A program made the position numbers and the translations under genes. The notes under the pieces are model-generated. The model ran no database searches and was not told the origin of the DNA. It worked only from the letters and a program-made list of their open reading frames with translations. A DNA stretch of 9,682 bases. It comes from Blastocatellia bacterium. GTDB taxonomy: Bacteria > Acidobacteriota > Blastocatellia > Pyrinomonadales > Pyrinomonadaceae. The stretch is taken from contig PSRF01000319.1 in the NCBI GenBank assembly GCA_003175865.1, forward strand, positions 1 to 9,682, read 5' to 3'. Of this stretch, positions 1 to 5,106 are shown piece by piece (position 1 is the first letter of the stretch; every line of letters starts with the position of its first letter).

Positions 1-326
1 TCGAGCTCACGAATCAACAGCAAACATCAGGCGGCGCCCTGATCGCGTTCGAGGTCAAAGGCGGCGTTGAGGCAGGAATACGTTTGATGAATTCGGTGCG
101 GCTCTGCGCTCTCGCCGAAAACCTGGGAGCCGCAGAAACGATCATTACTCACCCCGCATCGATGACGCATGCTGATGTTCCTCAAGAGCAGAGAGCGGCG
201 TCAGGAATTACTGATGGTTTAGTAAGACTATCCGTGGGCCTCGAAGATCCCGGTGACATCATCCGCGATCTTGATCAAGCACTCGCGTGCGCTCAGCGAC
301 TGAAGGAGGTGAGCGCATATGCCTAA
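1..326 (+). CDS. metB: Cystathionine gamma-synthase family PLP enzyme, C-terminal part (partial gene)
   Basis: The 3' end of a Cys/Met-metabolism PLP enzyme; the 5' part lies outside the window and the first complete codon is at 3. The visible 107 residues match the C-terminal subdomain of the family: a TSGGALIAFEVKGG strand, then ITHPASMTH, then LVRLSVGLED, whose arginine binds the substrate carboxylate in this family. The PLP lysine is not in view. The family includes cystathionine gamma-synthase (activated homoserine + cysteine to cystathionine), gamma-lyase and O-succinylhomoserine sulfhydrylase. I favour gamma-synthase because a beta-lyase-like paralogue sits two genes downstream and an aspartate kinase-homoserine dehydrogenase lies between them. 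The stop codon overlaps the next gene by 8 bases, so translation is probably coupled. The family is secure; the exact reaction is inference. Confidence 0.8.
   Translation, partial: ELTNQQQTSGGALIAFEVKGGVEAGIRLMNSVRLCALAENLGAAETIITHPASMTHADVPQEQRAASGITDGLVRLSVGLEDPGDIIRDLDQALACAQRLKEVSAYA
303..310 (+). promoter_or_regulatory. Ribosome binding site inside the upstream gene
   Basis: AAGGAGGT is a near-perfect anti-16S match ending 8 bases before the ATG at 319. It lies inside the last codons of the preceding gene. It fixes the start of the aspartate kinase fusion and allows strong re-initiation by ribosomes finishing the upstream gene. Confidence 0.8.
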
Positions 327-2040
327 TCAACTCGACAGCGTCGTACTCAAGTTCGGCAGTTCAGTTTTGCAAAGTGAAGAAGATCTTCCAAGAGCAGTGC
401 ATGAGATTTATAGATGGTGGCGAGATGGTGTGAAGGTTTTTGCAGTCGTCTCCGCTTTCGGTGATACGACAAACAATCTGAAGGGTCTGGCTGACAAAGT
501 AGGTGGACCCCTCGATTCAACAATTCTAGCTAGCCTGTTGGCAACAGGTGAGGCCGCGTCGTCAGCACTGCTTGGTTTGAGCTTAAACAAGTTCGGAATC
601 CCGGCACATGTACTGGACGCTACGCAGGCCGGATTACGAACTTCAGGTGATCAACTCGACGGTCAACTTGCATCAGTGGATGTAAAAGCTCTGACTGAAG
701 CTGCGCAACACGGCGTCGTTGTACTGCCGGGGTTTGTCGGTCGCAACGATGCTGGAGCGATTGCACTGCTCGGTCGAGGGGGCTCAGATTACTCTGCATT
801 ATTCCTTGCTAACCAACTATCCGCACACTGCGTCTTGCTGAAAGATGTAGATGGTCTCTACACAAGCGATCCGTCGTGCAATTCTCAACGAGCGATCAGG
901 TTTGCAAGGGTTAGTTATGACACTGCAGCTCGTCTCGGAGGGGAACTCGTTCAACAAAAGGCTATTCGTTTCGCCTCGGATCATCGTCTCAAGTTCTCAA
1001 TCACCAGCATCGGTGCAAGCGATTACACCGAGGTTGGTCCATTCAGTGATCGACTCGATGTGCAGAAGCCAGACTACGAGGCACTTAAAGTTACATTGCT
1101 CGGCTGCGGAACTGTTGGCGGCGGCGTTTATCAACTACTCAACGAGTTGCCTGATTTGTTCACGATTGTCGGCGTCGGTACACGTACTCCACAACGTGCC
1201 TTTCAACTTGGTGTCCCAGAACAATTGATCACAATCGATGTAGACCGCCTCCTCGACAAGCATTGTGATGTCGTAGTCGAGTTAATAGGTGGACTTACTC
1301 AGGCGGCATCGCTGACTAGTCGCGCTTTGAGTCTTGGTCGCGACGTGGTCACTGCGAACAAATCTCTGATCGCTCTCAACGGTGATTCGTTACATGACCT
1401 GGCAGACAAGACGGGAGCAAGATTGCGATACAGCGCGGCAGTTGGTGGCGTTTTGCCTGCAATTGAAACCATTGAACGTGTCCGCGACACAGGTTCGATT
1501 CGAGCATTTTCTGGCGTTCTTAATGCGACTACCAACTTCGTGCTCGACCAACTGGGAAATGGCGAGTCGATTGAGAGCGCGGTGAAACTGGCACAAACAC
1601 ACGGTTATGCGGAAGCTGATCCGCAAGCTGATCTTGATGGTACAGACGCAGCACAGAAGCTCGCGATTCTTGCGCGTGCGGCATTCGGCGTCAGTCTGAG
1701 TTTTCAAAATATCCGGAGGAAGGGAATTATTGGAATAACCACTGATGATGTTTGCAATACCAGCAAGAGAGGAAATTCAATTCGGTTGGTAGCGTCGGCT
1801 GAGCTTGTTGACGGAAGAATCGAAACCAGTGTTTGTCCACTGAGCCTGCCTTTTGATCATCCGTTATCAGGGGTGTCCGGAACGCAGAATAGATTGCTGG
1901 TGGCAGTCGACGGTGGTGAGCAAACCGTTGTCTCCGGAGAAGGCGCAGGACGTTGGCCTACCAGCGTAGCGGTGATTGCCGATTTATTGGACTGTCGAAC
2001 CGCTCAAGCGCAATCACAGTTAACGGAGTGTGTAGCATGA
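319..2040 (+). CDS. Bifunctional aspartate kinase-homoserine dehydrogenase lacking ACT domains
   Basis: A 573-residue fusion catalysing the first step (aspartate phosphorylation) and third step (aspartate semialdehyde to homoserine) of the Met/Thr pathway. The kinase half spans residues 7-240: LKFGSSVL (10-17, variant of KFGGTSV), TGE at 76-78, GRGGSDYSA (152-160) and DVDGLYTSDP (176-185). The dehydrogenase half starts near 255: Rossmann GCGTVGGGV (262-270), NK at 347-348, NATTN (402-406), GYAEADP (429-435), DLDGTDAAQK (438-447) and C-terminal GEGAGRWPTS (540-549). Yeast-type catalytic residues E208, D219, K223 and K117 map to E432, D443, K447 and K348. E. coli ThrA and MetL are about 810-820 residues. 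Here the kinase core joins the dehydrogenase through only about 15 residues, so both ACT domains are absent, and no C-terminal ACT follows. Classical threonine or lysine feedback is therefore unlikely. Methionine-gene neighbours suggest a methionine-dedicated enzyme. Confidence 0.92.
   Translation: MPNQLDSVVLKFGSSVLQSEEDLPRAVHEIYRWWRDGVKVFAVVSAFGDTTNNLKGLADKVGGPLDSTILASLLATGEAASSALLGLSLNKFGIPAHVLDATQAGLRTSGDQLDGQLASVDVKALTEAAQHGVVVLPGFVGRNDAGAIALLGRGGSDYSALFLANQLSAHCVLLKDVDGLYTSDPSCNSQRAIRFARVSYDTAARLGGELVQQKAIRFASDHRLKFSITSIGASDYTEVGPFSDRLDVQKPDYEALKVTLLGCGTVGGGVYQLLNELPDLFTIVGVGTRTPQRAFQLGVPEQLITIDVDRLLDKHCDVVVELIGGLTQAASLTSRALSLGRDVVTANKSLIALNGDSLHDLADKTGARLRYSAAVGGVLPAIETIERVRDTGSIRAFSGVLNATTNFVLDQLGNGESIESAVKLAQTHGYAEADPQADLDGTDAAQKLAILARAAFGVSLSFQNIRRKGIIGITTDDVCNTSKRGNSIRLVASAELVDGRIETSVCPLSLPFDHPLSGVSGTQNRLLVAVDGGEQTVVSGEGAGRWPTSVAVIADLLDCRTAQAQSQLTECVA
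2025..2028 (+). promoter_or_regulatory. Ribosome binding site that sets the metC start
   Basis: GGAG lies 8 bases before the ATG at 2037, whose last bases form an ATGA overlap with the preceding stop codon. The reading frame is open back to 1953, but those extra 28 codons do not resemble the family and lie wholly within the dehydrogenase gene. The site therefore favours 2037 as the true start. Confidence 0.65.
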
Positions 2041-3221
2041 AGACCTCAACTCGCTGTGTTCACTTAAGTGAATTTGAAGATCAATACGGAGCTACCGTGC
2101 CACCTATCTATCAAACGGCGACGTTCCAACAGAGCTCCGCCACGGAATTCGGAGAATACGATTACAGTCGTAGCGGCAACCCCACGCGCACTGTTCTTGA
2201 GACACACTTGGCGGAGCTTGAAAACGGGCGACATGCGTCTGCCTTTGCCAGTGGCATGGCGGCTATCACGGCACTAACTCGTCTTCTTAATTCCGGTGAT
2301 GAAATCATCGCCGGTAATGATTTGTACGGTGGAACTGTTCGTTTGCTTGGCCAGATTCTGCCCAGACAAGGGATAGGAGTTCGGTATGTTGATACATCTG
2401 ATGTTGACGCCGTGCGCAAAGCTGTAAGTAGTCGATCTAAACTCTTGCTTGTCGAAACTCCGAGCAATCCGTTTCTGCGAATTTCTGACATTCGCCGTCT
2501 TGGAGAACTCGCACACGATGCCGGGGCCTGGCTGGCAGTAGATAATTCGATGCTTTCACCGATCTTTCAGCAGCCACTCGATCTTGGTGCCGACTTCGTT
2601 ATTCATTCAGCGACTAAGTTTTTATCAGGACACAGCGATATCACCGCTGGTGTAATCGTCACTAAGAGTTCTGAACTGCACGAACAAATTGCATTTCAGC
2701 AGAATGCAGAAGGAGCGGGGCTCAGTCCCTTTGAGTCCTGGCTATTGATTAGAGGTTTGAAAACACTTTCGTTGCGGGTTGAGCGTCAGAATCACAGCGC
2801 TGCGAGAGTGGCCCAATTCCTTCAGGGAGTTCCGGAGGTGAAGAAGGTTTATCATCCAAGCCTCATCGATCACGCTGCACGTGTGGTCCATCTCGGCCAG
2901 GCCACCGGTGATGGAGCTGTGATTAGTTTCATCACAGGCGACGAGCAATTCTCGAAGCAGATTGTAGAAGGAACAAAGTTATTTTCGATTGCAGTGAGTT
3001 TTGGCTCTGTTGCATCGACGATCAGTTTGCCGTACTGCATGTCGCACGCAAGTATTCCGCCGGCTTTGAGGGACCAACTTGCGCCACCGTCCGATCTGGT
3101 TCGATTGTCAGTGGGAATCGAAGATGTGGACGACCTGATTGAGGATTTGTCGTTAGCGATTCAAAGTGCCATCGTGTGTCGTGGGAAGGTCAGTAAGGTC
3201 GCCGCTGCCAGAGTATGCTGA
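2037..3221 (+). CDS. metC: Cystathionine beta-lyase-like PLP enzyme
   Basis: A 394-residue, full-length member of the Cys/Met-metabolism PLP family. Visible motifs: YSRSGNPT (43-50, phosphate binding from the neighbouring subunit), SGM (72-74), LYGGT (96-100), VETPSNP (139-145), VDN with D169 facing the pyridine nitrogen, SATKFLSGHSD with Schiff-base lysine K194, and DLVRLSVGIED with carboxylate-binding R356. The stretches QNAEGAGLSPFESWLLIRGL (222-241) and VSFGSVASTISLP followed by MSHASIP resemble plant-type cystathionine beta-lyases more than gamma-synthases. I therefore infer conversion of cystathionine to homocysteine, pyruvate and ammonia in the cytoplasm. Gamma-lyase or gamma-synthase activity cannot be excluded by eye. 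It is the last gene of the operon and is translationally coupled (ATGA) to the fusion gene. The last dozen residues look like a non-conserved tail. Confidence 0.88.
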   Translation: MKTSTRCVHLSEFEDQYGATVPPIYQTATFQQSSATEFGEYDYSRSGNPTRTVLETHLAELENGRHASAFASGMAAITALTRLLNSGDEIIAGNDLYGGTVRLLGQILPRQGIGVRYVDTSDVDAVRKAVSSRSKLLLVETPSNPFLRISDIRRLGELAHDAGAWLAVDNSMLSPIFQQPLDLGADFVIHSATKFLSGHSDITAGVIVTKSSELHEQIAFQQNAEGAGLSPFESWLLIRGLKTLSLRVERQNHSAARVAQFLQGVPEVKKVYHPSLIDHAARVVHLGQATGDGAVISFITGDEQFSKQIVEGTKLFSIAVSFGSVASTISLPYCMSHASIPPALRDQLAPPSDLVRLSVGIEDVDDLIEDLSLAIQSAIVCRGKVSKVAAARVC

Positions 3222-3264
3222 CAGAGGTATTGCTGGCGAGCGAGGCCGGAGCTGAGTGCGTGAA

Positions 3265-3349
3265 GCGGACGACCGCGTAAAGCCTGGGGCGCGAGCCGCA
3301 AATGTGCCGTTAGATCCTCGGTCAAGCCTACGAAGTGGGCGGTGTCCGC
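3265..3349 (+). other. Possible structured RNA (three-way junction) in the spacer after metC
   Basis: The spacer 3222-3485 has no recognisable gene. Within it, GCGGAC (3265-3270) can pair with GTCCGC (3344-3349). Directly abutting it, GACCG (3271-3275) can pair with CGGTC (3319-3323). GCCTAC/GTGGGC (3326-3340) forms a 6-bp hairpin with a GAA loop including one G-T pair. Inside the second helix is GGC-GCGA-GCC (3288-3297), a short GNRA-capped hairpin. A competing local hairpin GCGG-ACGA-CCGC (3265-3276) would exclude the first two helices. I recognise no known riboswitch family, and GC-rich DNA yields such pairings by chance fairly often. Confidence 0.25.
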
Positions 3350-3445
3350 AAATATAGTCTCCCTTTGATTTATGATCGCGATGTATGGGTGACTTAATGT
3401 TAAGTTGGATCTAGCATACCTATCTCTATTTGTTTGGGAAGATTA

Positions 3446-3462
3446 TCCACGGATTTTGTGGA
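3446..3462 (+). repeat. Short inverted repeat upstream of the selenoprotein gene
   Basis: TCCAC and GTGGA flank a 7-base loop and end 10 bases before the ribosome binding site. The right side, GATTTTGTGGA (3452-3462), recurs exactly at 4892-4902 in the large inverted repeat downstream. It could be a leader hairpin or a remnant of the same repeat family. No T tract follows, so a terminator is unlikely. Confidence 0.4.
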
Positions 3463-3472
3463 ACCTACTTCA

Positions 3473-3478
3473 AGGAGG
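3473..3478 (+). promoter_or_regulatory. Strong ribosome binding site of the UGA-containing thioredoxin gene
   Basis: AGGAGG with 7 bases to the ATG at 3486 is an excellent Shine-Dalgarno match. It shows the start lies upstream of the in-frame TGA at 3582, so ribosomes are expected to reach that codon. This argues against treating the downstream open frame as an independent gene. Confidence 0.75.
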
Positions 3479-3485
3479 AACAGAA

Positions 3486-4052
3486 ATGAAAGTCAGATGG
3501 ATCAACGACGCTGATGCGGCGCTCGCCGAAGCCAAGAATGCCAAGCAGCCTTTGCTAGTTGATTTCAGTGCTGCTCCGGCTTGAGGCGCATGCGCACGGC
3601 TGGAGGCCGAGTCCTATGACGATGACGCAACTGCTAATTTCATCAACGACAATTTCATCCCACTTGAAGCGCATATCAAAGAACACCCAGCCTATTTTCA
3701 CAGGTTTGATGCGGTTTGGACGCCGACGATACTAATCCTTGATCCGAATGGAACTGAACGTTATCGCCTCGAGGGTTATTTGCCGAATCGCGAATTCCGA
3801 GGCCAGTTGGAGCTGGGACTCGGACATGCTGCTTTTATGAATAAGCGCTGGGATGAAGCAGAAAAAAGATTTTCAGAAGTCATCGAAGGCTACTCCGATA
3901 CAAAATCGGCGCCGGAGGCTCTTTACTGGAAAGGGGTTAGTCACTACAAAAAGACTAACGACCACACTGTCTTGGGTGAAACGGCAGAGCAATTCAAACA
4001 ACGATACAGTGACAGTATCTGGGCCCTCAAGACAATTCCCTGGGCTCATTAG
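3486..4052 (+). CDS. Thioredoxin-fold/TPR protein, predicted UxxC selenoprotein (in-frame TGA at 3582-3584)
   Basis: Reading from the ATG at 3486 gives 188 codons with one internal TGA, at codon 33, and a TAG stop. Residues 1-112 form a thioredoxin-like domain: the strand QPLLVDFSAAPA (21-32), then TGA-Gly-Ala-Cys (33-36), then NFIPLEAHIKE (56-66), then WTPTILILDPNG (78-89) with the cis-proline P80. The TGA thus takes the place of the first, attacking Cys of CxxC. The C-terminal part (about 113-185) looks like TPR helices of the TolA-binding/YbgF type: KRWDEAEKRFSEVIEGY, then APEALYWKGVSHY, then a closing helix. No signal peptide is visible, so it should be a cytoplasmic thiol/selenol oxidoreductase or peroxidase-like protein. 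Sequence stays family-like on both sides of the TGA in one frame, which disfavours a frameshift or ordinary decay. Substitution, sequencing error or a nonsense mutation remain alternatives. No sel genes are in the window. Confidence 0.78.
3582..3614 (+). promoter_or_regulatory. Candidate bacterial SECIS element with its UGA codon
   Basis: Downstream of the TGA (3582-3584), CGGC (3597-3600) and GCCG (3606-3609) form a perfect 4-bp stem with loop TGGAG, or a 5-bp stem closed by U-G with loop GGA. Below it, after an A-A mismatch, C3595-G3611 and G3594-U3612 can pair, then G3592-C3614 after another mismatch. Sixteen or seventeen bases separate the TGA from the loop, and the loop has G at its start. 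Both fit the general description of SelB-recognised bacterial SECIS hairpins, for which E. coli fdhF is the reference. A competing 10-base palindrome GCGCATGCGC lies at 3586-3595. Assignment is by eye, with no folding calculation. Confidence 0.55.
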
Positions 4053-4082
4053 ATCAAATTTGTATGCCTTCGGCGTAATTCT

Positions 4083-4799
4083 GTGGCGCAAATCAGATTT
4101 GATGAGATTGACGCGGTCTTTTTCGATTTCGGCGGGACGCTCGCCGGAATGGACTTCGTTTGGGTGGCCCAGGAACTGCTCGGGCTGAATGTTTTTTGCA
4201 GTGCAACTGATCTCGCACGGGCTGACATCGCTGTGCGACGTACTATCTCAGCCGTCCTCAAAGAAGAAAATCCGGCTGATATCCTCCCGCGTTATCTCAC
4301 AGAAATCCTGAGCCGTACGTTGAACGAATCAACCGACAGAATTCCTGACCTGGTTTCAACGCTGGCGATCAATCTGCGGCCGCAGGGCAAAGATCGGAAA
4401 CTCTGGTCGAATGTTTATGCCGAAACTCGACAGTCATTGATTGATTGTTCGGAACTTGGTTTACGAATGGCGGTTGTGAGCAATTCTGATGGGACAATAG
4501 AAGAAGGTATAAGGGCGCTTGGTCTACGCGAATTCTTCGACGTCGTTGTCGACTCTGCTGTTGTTGGATATGCGAAGCCTGATCCGATGATTTTTCAATT
4601 TGCACTCGATGCAGTCGGCGTTGAAGCGAATCGAGCAATTCATGTTGGCGACATGTATTCCGCAGATGTGCTCGGCGCTCGAGCCGCTGGAGTGCATCCT
4701 GTGCTTCTCGATCCAGGTGATGAGTGGCGAGATGCTGATTGTGTGAGGGTACCTAGCCTGAGTGCACTCGTTGCAAGACTACGATCCACGAGATCGTAA
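4083..4799 (+). CDS. HAD-superfamily hydrolase (haloacid dehalogenase-like, subfamily IA)
   Basis: A 238-residue protein starting at GTG. No other start in frame would keep motif I, and the ribosome binding site is weak. HAD motifs are in order: I, FFDFGGTL (13-20, nucleophile D15); II, VVSNSDG (131-137, S133); III, GYAKPDP (162-168, K165); IV, HVGDMYSAD (187-195, D190 and D195). The helical region between I and II is a C1-type cap of about 100 residues. The second motif I aspartate, usual in phosphatases (DxD), is glycine here. DFGGTL variants are common in the family but suggest altered or slower phosphatase chemistry. Substrate unknown; phosphoglycolate-phosphatase-like activity is the default guess. 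It starts 30 bases after the selenoprotein stop and is probably co-transcribed with it. No residue points to a selenium-related role. Confidence 0.87.
   Translation: MAQIRFDEIDAVFFDFGGTLAGMDFVWVAQELLGLNVFCSATDLARADIAVRRTISAVLKEENPADILPRYLTEILSRTLNESTDRIPDLVSTLAINLRPQGKDRKLWSNVYAETRQSLIDCSELGLRMAVVSNSDGTIEEGIRALGLREFFDVVVDSAVVGYAKPDPMIFQFALDAVGVEANRAIHVGDMYSADVLGARAAGVHPVLLDPGDEWRDADCVRVPSLSALVARLRSTRS
4781..4797 (+). repeat. Perfect 6-bp inverted repeat overlapping the HAD gene stop
   Basis: ACGATC-CACGA-GATCGT runs over the last codons into the TAA stop. Its left 11 bases (ACGATCCACGA) recur exactly at 4926-4936 in the large inverted repeat downstream. With no T tract it is a weak terminator at best. 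It may be a repeat-family fragment that supplied the gene's 3' end. Confidence 0.45.
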
Positions 4800-4877
4800 G
4801 CGTGGTACTCTGGCCAAGATGATTAGACAGTCCAGAGCGGTAGAGACTGAGTCAAAATAGGCTAACCGTCAGTTTTT

Positions 4878-4958
4878 GTTCGAGTTGGTGTGATTTTGTG
4901 GATCGTCTATTTGCCACACAGCGGAACGATCCACGAAATCACATGAACTAACACGAAC
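4878..4958. repeat. Long imperfect inverted repeat between convergent genes
   Basis: The spacer 4800-5106 separates a + strand gene from a - strand gene and contains no gene I can support. Its core is a 17-base arm at 4890-4906 pairing with 4926-4942 with a single T/C difference (a G-U pair in RNA), around a 19-base loop. Outward, pairing continues with small gaps: GTTCGAGTT at 4878-4886 against AACACGAAC near 4950-4958. The right arm shows a loose 9-11-base rhythm of CACGAA-type units. A two-way transcription stop between convergent genes or a dispersed intergenic repeat are the likely roles. A weaker CTCTGG/CCAGAG pair lies at 4808-4837. Confidence 0.7.
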
Positions 4959-5106
4959 GAAGCCCCACAGCAAACTCGAGCTTTGACACAGTCTAAGCGG
5001 CGAGGGGAAGCGATCCTCAAACGTTTAGCAGATAACAAGAGTTCGCGAGTTGAGTGATAGCTACCCGTCGCTACCGCTCTGGGTTCTCTATATACAGTCC
5101 ACAGAA

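Noticed and set aside
1390..1707. Antisense open frame of about 105 codons inside the homoserine dehydrogenase region
   Set aside because: It lies opposite strongly conserved dehydrogenase motifs and its product has no family-like features, so it is a shadow of the real gene.
2037..3221. SAM or cobalamin riboswitch controlling metC
   Set aside because: The gene starts inside the preceding coding region with an ATGA overlap, leaving no leader. Control, if any, would sit upstream of the window.
3219..3265. Read-through of the metC TGA as a second Sec codon
   Set aside because: The extension is 13 codons before another TGA, shows no redox motif or family match, and the enzyme is already full length.
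3222..3485. A tRNA-Sec or other tRNA in the spacer before the selenoprotein
   Set aside because: I found no T-loop signature, no acceptor/anticodon arm arrangement and no CCA end, despite the GC-rich pairings.
3582..3584. The TGA as a sign of a pseudogene or frameshift
   Set aside because: Only one stop interrupts the frame, it falls exactly on a catalytic Cys position, no frame change is needed, and the Shine-Dalgarno and downstream protein sequence look maintained. It remains the main alternative until sel genes are checked.
3780..4052. A separate 90-codon gene covering the TPR-like part
   Set aside because: It starts in mid-domain at TTG with no ribosome binding site and is simply the continuation of the frame that begins at 3486.
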